Positions 1 through 5,631 of a stretch of 13,212 nucleotides of DNA are shown in pieces. A model generated the notes under the pieces. It did not search any database. It had not been told where the DNA came from and saw only the letters and a program-made list of their open reading frames with translations. Source of the stretch: CAYWTX01 sp964461295 (lineage in GTDB: Bacteria > Planctomycetota > Phycisphaerae > SM23-33); NCBI GenBank assembly GCA_964461295.1, contig CAYWTX010000404.1, forward strand, positions 1 to 13,212, in the 5' to 3' direction. The translations under genes and the position numbers were made by a program. Each line of letters opens with the position of its first letter. Position 1 is the stretch's first letter.

Positions 1-632
1 CCGTTGGGCATGTCGAAATCGTCGGCCACGGCGGCCGGCTCGGCGGCGTTGGGGTCCAGGCGGAAGACGTAGTTCTTCGCCTGCTCTTTCCTGGCGTTCC
101 TGGGCAGGCCGTACGGCGGGTCGGTGAACCAGATCGTGCCGTCGCTCTTGACGGCGGCGTCGTTGGGGCTGTTGAGCCGCCCGCCCTTGTACGTGGAGGC
201 GATGGTGGCGACCTTGCCGTCGGCGTCCGTTCGCGTGACGGTGCGGCTGCCGTGCTCGCAGGTGATCAGCCGGCCTTGCATGTCCAGCGTGTTGCCGTTG
301 GCGTTGTGGCTGGGCTTGCGGAACACGGCCAGGTCCTTGCCCTCGGCCCACTGGTAGAGCGTGCCGGCCGGGATGTCGCTGAAGACGAGTTCGGCGCGGT
401 CGGGAACCCAGACGGGGCCTTCGGTGAACTTGAGGCCCTTTGCGATCGCGACGACGGCCGAGTCGCTGCGAATGACAGCGCGGAAGCGGGCGTCGAGCGC
501 TTCGAAGTCCTTGCCTTCGGGGGCGGGTTGCGTCGTGGTCACGGGGCGGGTCTCCTTCGCGGTGGCGAGTCCGGAAAGCAGCAGCAACAAGGATGAACAC
601 AAAGGAACACAGACGCCAAGCGAGTTGTTCAT
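1..632 (-). CDS. SMP-30/gluconolactonase-family secreted protein (3' end outside window)
   Basis: The minus-strand reading frame begins with ATG at 632 and is still open at base 1, giving about 210 residues of an incomplete protein. The start has a GGGAG ribosome site about 8 bases upstream. The first 25 residues look like a signal peptide (hydrophobic SSLLLLLSGLATA followed by KET), so the product is probably exported. The rest matches the SMP-30/gluconolactonase/LRE beta-propeller family: FTEGPVW, LVFSDIP, NANGNTLD, LITCEHGSRTVTR, RLNSPND, DGTIWFTDPPYGL. In this family the Glu of EGP and the Asn of SPND are metal ligands, and both are present. Family members hydrolyse sugar lactones or related esters; the real substrate cannot be told from sequence. 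It lies 109 bases downstream of the thuA-like gene on the same strand, suggesting co-transcription and a role in sugar metabolism. Family assignment is firm; the substrate is unknown. Confidence 0.88.
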   Translation of the reverse strand, partial: MNNSLGVCVPLCSSLLLLLSGLATAKETRPVTTTQPAPEGKDFEALDARFRAVIRSDSAVVAIAKGLKFTEGPVWVPDRAELVFSDIPAGTLYQWAEGKDLAVFRKPSHNANGNTLDMQGRLITCEHGSRTVTRTDADGKVATIASTYKGGRLNSPNDAAVKSDGTIWFTDPPYGLPRNARKEQAKNYVFRLDPNAAEPAAVADDFDMPN

Positions 633-741
633 TGCGTGTCTCCCGATCGCGCGTGTCCCTGCATGGGTCTGGTGGATCGCACCGACAAGCATGCCGCCGT
701 CTGCCGCTTGTCGCTTGCGGTTCCGGGTTCCGGACTTCGCG

Positions 742-1380
742 TTACCGCTTCTTGCCTTCCGCCGCCCAGAGCATGCCGCGGGTGATCAGCGTCAGGACGG
801 GGGCGTTCTCGAACTCGCCGGCCACGTGGCCCAGCGCGCTGTAGAACACGCGGCCCTTGCCGAACGAGCGCTTCCACGCAACGGGCATGGTCGCGCCGTT
901 GAACTCGACCGCCGTCGTCGCCAGCACGTGATTGGACGGGTCCACGTGCATGTAGTACTGCTCGCTGCGCACGTTGAAGTGCTGCATGTCGGCCGTGATC
1001 GGGTCCACGTGGTCGATGATGTGCACGCGGTAGTCAATCTGCCCGCCGGGGTGGGCGACGAACTGCCCGCCGACCATGAACTGGTACTCGCTGTGCTCGC
1101 GGAAGGCGTCGCCCATGCCCCCGTGCACGCCGGCGATGCCCACGCCGTGGTCGCGTACGGCCGCGACGAGGTTCTTGCCCTGCTCGCCGGCGAGCTTGCC
1201 CATGGTCCAGCAGGGGACGATGAGGTCGATCTGCGTGAGCGGGTCGAGCTGGTTGAGGCAGTCCAGCGTATTGGAGAGTTGGACCTCCGCGCCGTTGCCC
1301 CGCAGGGCCTTGGCCAGCACGTCCGCCACCTTGTCGGGTTCGTGGCCCGCCCATCCGCCGAAGAAAATCAATGCCTTCAT
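742..1380 (-). CDS. ThuA-like domain protein (trehalose-utilisation family)
   Basis: This encodes 212 residues starting MKALIFFGGW. The start at 1380 was chosen over a longer upstream extension because a GAGGAA ribosome site lies just ahead of it and the protein begins directly with the first beta strand of the fold. It matches the ThuA-like, glutamine-amidotransferase-like fold: an N-terminal FFGGWAGHE segment, the central GIAGVHGGMGDAF loop (residues 81-93), HVLATTAVEFNG, then the GRVFYSALGH motif (176-185) and RGMLWAAEGK at the end. Family members occur beside sugar oxidoreductases, lactonases and glycosidases in planctomycetes and rhizobia, where ThuA takes part in disaccharide use, but the biochemical reaction is poorly defined. 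No signal peptide is visible, so it should be cytoplasmic. It precedes the SMP-30-like gene on the same strand, which supports a shared carbohydrate role. Length is typical of the short single-domain form. Confidence 0.87.
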   Translation of the reverse strand: MKALIFFGGWAGHEPDKVADVLAKALRGNGAEVQLSNTLDCLNQLDPLTQIDLIVPCWTMGKLAGEQGKNLVAAVRDHGVGIAGVHGGMGDAFREHSEYQFMVGGQFVAHPGGQIDYRVHIIDHVDPITADMQHFNVRSEQYYMHVDPSNHVLATTAVEFNGATMPVAWKRSFGKGRVFYSALGHVAGEFENAPVLTLITRGMLWAAEGKKR

Positions 1381-1424
1381 GGTTTCCTCTTCTTGCCAGG
1401 GATCGCTCGCGGCGTCTGGCCGCG

Positions 1425-1591
1425 CTACAAGGCGGAATTGTCCATCTTCGGCCCGCCCGGCACAAGAGTCAGCCTGCGGGGAACGCCGAGCACCAGGTCG
1501 GCCTTGCCTGCTTGCTTGAGGATCGTGTTCCCACGCGGTCGGTGATGGTCTGGAAGCGGCCAAGTTCTTCGTGTCCGTGTTTCTCGGAAAC
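1425..1591 (-). pseudogene. Possible frameshifted 3' remnant of an unidentified gene
   Basis: Between the thuA start and the methyltransferase promoter, the minus strand reads like a protein tail if one base is restored. The upstream frame gives SEKHGHEELGRFQTITDRVG, and the next frame continues NTILKQAGKADLVLGVPRRL and ends GGPKMDNSAL at a TAG (1425-1427). The switch falls near 1527-1532. Read this way, the tail has the residue mix of a normal protein, whereas either frame alone turns into arginine/proline-rich noise. The open stretch starts at about 1591, right after a TGA and right beside the ATTGACAC that begins the restriction-modification cassette. I read this as the tail of a gene broken by that cassette. 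I do not recognise the family. The alternative is chance open frame in GC-rich intergenic DNA. Confidence 0.35.
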
Positions 1592-1594
1592 TCA

Positions 1595-1624
1595 TTGACA
1601 CAAAGACGTCTGGACGTCTAGCAT
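1595..1624 (+). promoter_or_regulatory. Sigma-70-type promoter of the methyltransferase gene
   Basis: A perfect -35 box TTGACA (1595-1600), an 18-base spacer and a -10 box TAGCAT (1619-1624) lie directly before the methyltransferase ATG at 1633. Only 8 bases separate the -10 box from the start codon, so transcription should begin at or within a base or two of the ATG. The only purine-rich stretch (AGGCGG, 1625-1630) is too close to the ATG to act as a normal ribosome site. The mRNA is therefore inferred to be leaderless or almost so. Confidence 0.65.
1604..1619. promoter_or_regulatory. Palindromic operator candidate inside the methyltransferase promoter
   Basis: AGACGTC-TG-GACGTCT is a perfect 7-bp inverted repeat that fills most of the spacer between the -35 and -10 boxes and touches the first base of the -10. 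It also contains two copies of the 6-bp palindrome GACGTC two bases apart. A protein bound here would block RNA polymerase, so this is a good candidate for autoregulation, either by the methyltransferase's own N-terminal winged-helix-like domain or through methylation of GACGTC. The geometry is seen directly; the regulator is inference. Confidence 0.5.
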
Positions 1625-1632
1625 AGGCGGTC

Positions 1633-2784
1633 ATGAGACAGCAAGAGAGCCGGTATCCTCCAGGACGCATTCGAGACGCCATTCTGCAGATCCTGTCAAC
1701 CACGTCGGGTCCGCTTTCGGTGAGAGAGATTGACGCCCGCGTGAACCAGGTTGTCGGGCCGACGCCTTCCTCCAGCATTCGTTCCTACCTGCGCCTCAAT
1801 ACTCCGACGCTCTTCGCGCGAGAGGGAAGGGGCTTGTACGCGCCGCGAGGCGAGCACGTCGAGGCAGCAGAGGCGGTGCAGCGCGACGCTTCGCCTGATC
1901 GGGAAGAACCCTTCTCCTATGGCAAGGCCACCCTATTCCATGGAGACTGTTTTGAGTGGATCGGGCGGCAGGGAAACAACACCATCCATGCCGTGGTGAC
2001 CGATCCGCCGTATGGGGTGCATGAGTACACGCCCGGGCAACTTGCCAAGTTGCGTACTCGTAAGGGAGGCGTCTGGCGCATCCCCCCATCCTTCGACGGT
2101 CATCAACGTTCGCCGTTGCCGCGGTTCACGACGCTGACACCCGATCAGTTGGAGGATGTGCGAAACTTCTTCTTCGTTTGGGCACAAGCCCTTCTGCCCA
2201 AACTGGCGCCTGGCGCACACGTGATCGTCGCCTCAAACCCGTTGCTGTCGCACATCGTCTCGGCTTCTCTGGCCGATGCTGGACTTGAGCGGCGGGGCGA
2301 GATCATCCGCCTGACCATGACGATGCGAGGCGGCGACAGGCCGAAGGCGGCGCATGAAGAGTTCTCCGAGGTGAGTGTCATGCCGCGGTCCATGTGGGAG
2401 CCGTGGGTTGTTTTCCGCAAGCCCTTCTCGGGCAGGGCGCAGGACAACCTGCGCAAGTGGGGCACGGGGGGATTCCGACGCCCCAGCCAGGACAGGCCGT
2501 TCGGCGACGTGATCGCGTCGGCTCCCACCCGTAAAGCGGAACGGCAACTTGCGCCGCACCCCAGCCTCAAGCCCCAGGCATTCCTGCGTCAGGTGGTGCG
2601 TGCGGTGCTGCCGCTCGGCAAGGGAGTCGTTCTTGATCCCTTTGCCGGTTCTGGCTCGACATTGGCGGCCGCCGAAGCTATGGGTTACGTGAGCATTGGC
2701 GTGGAGAGCGACGCGAGCTTCTTCCGCATGGCGTGCGAAGCAATTCCGAAGCTGGTGGGGCATCGTGCCAACGGCAGCGGCTAG
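1633..2784 (+). CDS. Type II DNA methyltransferase (beta-type, DPPY) with N-terminal winged-helix-like domain
   Basis: This encodes 383 residues. The catalytic motif DPPY (residues 124-127) comes before the S-adenosylmethionine-binding motif DPFAGSGST (335-343), with HPSLKP at 309-314 and GVESD at 356-360. Motif IV preceding motif I is the order of beta-class amino methyltransferases, which transfer a methyl group to adenine N6 or cytosine N4; DPPY favours adenine. The region 128-305 between the motifs should contain the target-recognition domain. Residues 12-72 (IRDAILQIL, PLSVREIDARV, SSIRSYLRL, GRGLYAPRG) resemble a HARE-HTH-type winged helix, an addition not needed for catalysis. It converges on the endonuclease gene, with the stop codons overlapping, and the two form a restriction-modification pair. 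Base composition is visibly less GC-extreme than the flanking housekeeping genes, which fits horizontal acquisition. Recognition sequence is unknown. The ATG at 1633 fits the closely placed promoter. Confidence 0.9.
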   Translation: MRQQESRYPPGRIRDAILQILSTTSGPLSVREIDARVNQVVGPTPSSSIRSYLRLNTPTLFAREGRGLYAPRGEHVEAAEAVQRDASPDREEPFSYGKATLFHGDCFEWIGRQGNNTIHAVVTDPPYGVHEYTPGQLAKLRTRKGGVWRIPPSFDGHQRSPLPRFTTLTPDQLEDVRNFFFVWAQALLPKLAPGAHVIVASNPLLSHIVSASLADAGLERRGEIIRLTMTMRGGDRPKAAHEEFSEVSVMPRSMWEPWVVFRKPFSGRAQDNLRKWGTGGFRRPSQDRPFGDVIASAPTRKAERQLAPHPSLKPQAFLRQVVRAVLPLGKGVVLDPFAGSGSTLAAAEAMGYVSIGVESDASFFRMACEAIPKLVGHRANGSG

Positions 2785-3383
2785 AGCCGGTAGACCCAGT
2801 TCTCGCGGAACTTGCGGATCCCCTCCTTATGTAGAGTCGCAGTCTTTGTGCCCAACTCGCCCCTGGCATTCTTGCGGAAATCAGCGATGGTGACGCGCCC
2901 GATGTAGACCTCGGTGAACGCCATCGGCCGACGATCTGCCGCCGGTTCGGTTTCCTTGTCAACTTCGTACACGAAGACGCACAACCACTGGTTCCTCGCG
3001 CCGTGCATGTCCACCGCCCCACCGGCGTTCCTCGTCGTCTTTATCTCCACGCCTTCCGTTCCAGCCTTCGCCGCGTCGTCCGCATAGACCCCCTGCACGA
3101 TCAGGTCGGGGTGTCCATTGAAGTACTGGTTCTCTCGCAGCACTCGCGAATGCTTCGCCAGACTGGCGGAGATCATGTCCGAGAGGACGCCTGACATGAT
3201 CGCCGGCCGAAGCATGTCATCCAGGCGTTGCAGCCCCTTGCTTGTGAGCAACTTGTTCACGTCGAAGAAGAAGTCGTAGACGTCCTGCATCGCCATCTGA
3301 AAATCGAGCGACCGAAGTTCGTAAGGCAGAATGGCCGAAGAGTTGAGTTTGGCTGTATCGACGGTATTCTTGACTATAAGCAT
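2781..3383 (-). CDS. Putative type II restriction endonuclease, PD-(D/E)XK nuclease fold
   Basis: This encodes 200 residues. The nuclease core is visible as HPDLIVQGV (Pro92, Asp93) and, about twenty residues on, GVEIKTTRN (Glu113, Lys115). This is the PD-Xn-EXK pattern that binds Mg2+ and cuts DNA in many restriction enzymes. The N-terminal 80 residues are mainly helical (QDVYDFFFDVNKLL, QRLDDMLRPAIMSGVLSDM), and the C-terminal half carries HGARNQWLCVFVYEVD and AFTEVYIGRVT strands that probably complete the fold and DNA contacts. It faces the methyltransferase gene tail to tail; the family label rests on the motif plus this partnership. It should cleave the sequence the neighbour methylates. 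There is no Shine-Dalgarno ahead of the ATG at 3383, and a promoter sits 6 bases upstream. Size is typical for small type IIP enzymes. I cannot name a homologue or the site cut. Confidence 0.8.
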   Translation of the reverse strand: MLIVKNTVDTAKLNSSAILPYELRSLDFQMAMQDVYDFFFDVNKLLTSKGLQRLDDMLRPAIMSGVLSDMISASLAKHSRVLRENQYFNGHPDLIVQGVYADDAAKAGTEGVEIKTTRNAGGAVDMHGARNQWLCVFVYEVDKETEPAADRRPMAFTEVYIGRVTIADFRKNARGELGTKTATLHKEGIRKFRENWVYRL

Positions 3384-3389
3384 GTTAGG

Positions 3390-3419
3390 AAGCTACACAG
3401 TCCGGCCGCACCGTGTCAA
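3390..3419 (-). promoter_or_regulatory. Promoter of the restriction endonuclease gene
   Basis: On the minus strand a perfect -35 box TTGACA (3414-3419), an 18-base spacer and TAGCTT (3390-3395) precede the ATG at 3383, leaving only 6 bases. This copies the methyltransferase promoter design (same -35, same spacer length, near-identical -10, same closeness to ATG) but lacks the GACGTC palindrome in the spacer. Transcription should start at the ATG, giving a leaderless mRNA. The -10 box is weaker than that of the methyltransferase. Confidence 0.55.
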
Positions 3420-3456
3420 TTGCGGCGTTGGCCATGCGCGGGCGCGGGGGCCGCGA

Positions 3457-4707
3457 CTACGCGAGCAACCGTTGGAGGGCATCGAGCGAGGCGGCAAGGT
3501 CGCCGCGATTGAGGGCGTCGGCGGCGGCGGCGAGCAGGTCGGCCTGGCGGCCGGTGAACGCGGCGGCCGCGGCGGGGTCGAAGTCGGCCAGGCCCAGGGC
3601 GGCCAGGACGGCCGCGGCGAGGGCGTCCAGGCCGTCGCCGGTGACGGCCGAGACGGCCGGGGCGACACCGGCGAAGGGCGGGTGCAGGTCGCACTTGGCG
3701 GCGACGTGGAGCAGCCTAGGCCCGCGCGGCGAGGACAGGTCCAGCCACGGCGGGACCTCGCCGGGCCGGCCGGCGCCCAACAGGACGACGACGTCGGCCT
3801 GCTGGATGCGATGGCGTGCGCGGCGTACGGCCTCGGCGTCGACGTCGCCGGTGGCCTGCCACAGCCCGGCGGTGTCCGTCAGCCAGACGGGCAGGCCGTT
3901 GAGCAGGGCCAGTTCGCGCACCCAGTCGCGTGTGGTTCCGGGCGTCTCGTGGACGATGCTGACTTCGCGGCCGACGAGGGTGTTGGCGAGGGTGCTCTTG
4001 CCGGCGTTGGGCGGGCCGGCGAGGACGACCTCGGCTGGGTGCAGCACGCGAAGCATCGTGGGCAGGCGTGAAGCGGCCAGGCGGAGGGCGGCGGCGAACG
4101 CTTCGGGTGGTGCGCCCTTGGGGGAGGCAGCCGCGGCCGGCTCCGACTGGGCGGAAGGCTTCGCCGGCGCCGGCTGCCGCGAAAGCGTGGGGTCACTGAT
4201 GCGGTCGATGGCCTGGCGTGCGAGCGCACTGATGCCTCCGGACCATTGACGGGCCAGGGCCGAGGCGGCGAGCAGGCTCCTGGCCCGCGGGAGGGCCTCG
4301 AGCAGTTCGCCCCCGATGGCGGGGTTGTCGTGCAGCGGGTGGGCGAGGGAGAAGCAATCGGGCGCGGCCGCGGGAGCGGGCACGACGTCGGCCCCCAACT
4401 GGGCGAGGCGGTGCAGGACGGCCCTGGCGACGGCTGGGCCGCCGTGGATGTTGATCTCGGCGGCGGCGGCGCGGAGGGAGACAACGGCTTGATCGATCTC
4501 GCCGCACTCGTCGAACAGGTGTCCGAGTTGGAGCGGGCCGCCGGAGGAGAAGCGCCGCGAGGCAGGCCGATGGGCGGCGCCTGGGGAGCAAGGGCGGAAG
4601 GCGTGGGACAGAATGTCACGGGTCCGCGGGCCGGAAAGCAGGATGACCGCGATGCCCCCTCGTCCCGGGGGAGTCTGGAGAACGGCGGTTGTGGCGGTCT
4701 CGTCCAT
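3457..4707 (-). CDS. MnmE-like (TrmE) GTPase lacking the C-terminal catalytic tail
   Basis: This encodes 416 residues. The N-terminus (ETATTAVLQTPPGRGGIAVI, and EINIHGG at 84-90) is the formyl-tetrahydrofolate-binding TrmE domain. The GTPase core has G1 GPPNAGKST (231-239), G2 TPGTTRD (255-261), G3 DTAG (278-281), G5 SAVTGDG (353-359), and a G4 written AKCD (337-340) instead of NKxD. MnmE works with MnmG to modify uridine 34 of certain tRNAs. However, the expected PGEFT...RAFLNGK segment is not visible, residues 173-203 are Ala/Pro-rich filler, and the protein ends LQRLLA, where MnmE normally continues about 40 residues to its CxGK catalytic cysteine motif. So it is either a degenerate paralogue with another role or a gene shortened at its 3' end, which lies next to the restriction-modification cassette. 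It starts 22 bases after coaX. Because of these losses I withhold the symbol mnmE. Confidence 0.8.
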   Translation of the reverse strand: MDETATTAVLQTPPGRGGIAVILLSGPRTRDILSHAFRPCSPGAAHRPASRRFSSGGPLQLGHLFDECGEIDQAVVSLRAAAAEINIHGGPAVARAVLHRLAQLGADVVPAPAAAPDCFSLAHPLHDNPAIGGELLEALPRARSLLAASALARQWSGGISALARQAIDRISDPTLSRQPAPAKPSAQSEPAAAASPKGAPPEAFAAALRLAASRLPTMLRVLHPAEVVLAGPPNAGKSTLANTLVGREVSIVHETPGTTRDWVRELALLNGLPVWLTDTAGLWQATGDVDAEAVRRARHRIQQADVVVLLGAGRPGEVPPWLDLSSPRGPRLLHVAAKCDLHPPFAGVAPAVSAVTGDGLDALAAAVLAALGLADFDPAAAAAFTGRQADLLAAAADALNRGDLAASLDALQRLLA

Positions 4708-4729
4708 CGTGAAACGCCGCGTGCCGAAC

Positions 4730-5512
4730 CTAGCCCGCCAGCGTGTTGTAGTACGCCATGGCCACGCCGCGGATCACCAGGTCGGGCACGACGGCCTGGA
4801 CGAGTTCGCTATCGGCCGGACGCTCGCACACCAGCGACGCGTCGCCGCCGGTGAGGATTACCAGCGGCCAATGGCCCAGTTCGGTGGCGTAGTTCTCGAC
4901 CAGCTCGCGCAGCGCCCCGCGCGCCGAGGCCATGATGCCGGTGAGGATCGCTTCGTTCGTGTTCCGCCCGAACACCCACGTCGGGCGCCTCAATTCGACT
5001 CGCGGCAACTGGGCGGTGGCCTTGTGCAGGCAGTCGGCCGACATGTTCAGCCCCGGCAGGATCGCCCCGCCGAGGAAGACGCCGTCTTCGCTGACGCAGT
5101 CGATGGTGACGGCCGTGCCGAAGTCGGCGACGACGCACGCATGGCCGAGGCGGTCGTAGGCGGCCAGGGCCGCGCAGATGCGGTCCACGCCCACGGCGCC
5201 GGGGTTCTCGATGTCGGTCTCCATCGGCATGGGCAGGTCGCGGCCGATGACGAGCACGGCCTGGCCCGTGGCCTCGGAGGCGGCGGCCTCGAGGGCCTTG
5301 AGGGCCGAGGGGTTGACGCTTCCGGCGACAATCTTCCTGGGCGCCGGCATGGTCCGCCACAGTTCGGCCAGGGCGTCGCCCAGTCGCGACAGCTCGCCGA
5401 TGGGCACGACTTGAGGCTCGGTCACGTTGTCTCCCTGGACGTGGGCGAAGTGCACGGCGCTGTTGCCCACATCGCAGGCCAGAACGCTGGGGATCACGAT
5501 TTCGTCCGTCAT
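4730..5512 (-). CDS. coaX: Type III pantothenate kinase
   Basis: This encodes 260 residues starting MTDEIVIPSV. It phosphorylates pantothenate with ATP, the first step of coenzyme A synthesis; type III enzymes belong to the ASKHA fold and are not feedback-inhibited by CoA. Visible motifs are the phosphate loop DVGNSA (residues 14-19), GVDRICAALAAY (108-119) with the Asp that acts in catalysis, DFGTAVTID (130-138), GGAILPG (148-154) and LTGGDA (220-225), all in family order and at normal length. The ATG at 5512 was chosen because DVGNS then falls at its usual position; the frame is open further upstream only because the preceding DNA is a GC-rich repeat and the obg antiframe. GGGAAG from that repeat serves as the ribosome site. 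It lies between obg and the mnmE-like gene on the same strand and is presumably co-transcribed with them. Confidence 0.92.
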   Translation of the reverse strand: MTDEIVIPSVLACDVGNSAVHFAHVQGDNVTEPQVVPIGELSRLGDALAELWRTMPAPRKIVAGSVNPSALKALEAAASEATGQAVLVIGRDLPMPMETDIENPGAVGVDRICAALAAYDRLGHACVVADFGTAVTIDCVSEDGVFLGGAILPGLNMSADCLHKATAQLPRVELRRPTWVFGRNTNEAILTGIMASARGALRELVENYATELGHWPLVILTGGDASLVCERPADSELVQAVVPDLVIRGVAMAYYNTLAG

Positions 5513-5631
5513 AGGCTTCCCGCTTCCCGCCGCCCGCTTCCCGCCGCCCGCCGCCAGCCGCCCGCTTCCAGCCGCCAGCCGCCCGCTTCCCGCCTTCTGG
5601 ACGCTGGAAGCTGGCAGATGGAAGCTGGCCG
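5513..5631. repeat. Imperfect GC-rich repeat filling the obg-coaX gap
   Basis: The whole 119-base gap is made of variants of CGCTTCC(C/A)GC and GCCGCC(C/A)GCC. A 20-base block is repeated exactly at 5550-5569 and 5571-5590 (period 21). Near the obg end TGGAAGCTGGC occurs twice (5605-5615 and 5619-5629) and is complementary to GCTTCCAGC at 5565-5573, so the transcript can fold back on itself. On the coding (minus) strand the unit GGGAAGC closest to coaX forms its ribosome-binding site. The sequence has no coding appearance of its own. Confidence 0.75.

Noticed and set aside
1408..1424. CGCGGC-GTCTG-GCCGCG inverted repeat in the thuA leader as a regulatory element or terminator
   Set aside because: A short 6-bp GC stem without a T-run, expected by chance in DNA of this composition; no further support.
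361..1545. A 394-codon plus-strand open frame over the SMP-30 and ThuA genes
   Set aside because: Antisense shadow with no recognisable motifs; the minus strand carries clear family signatures throughout.
1425..1591. The remnant being the missing C-terminus of the MnmE-like protein displaced by the cassette
   Set aside because: The tail ends GGPKMDNSAL and has no CxGK or other MnmE C-terminal features.
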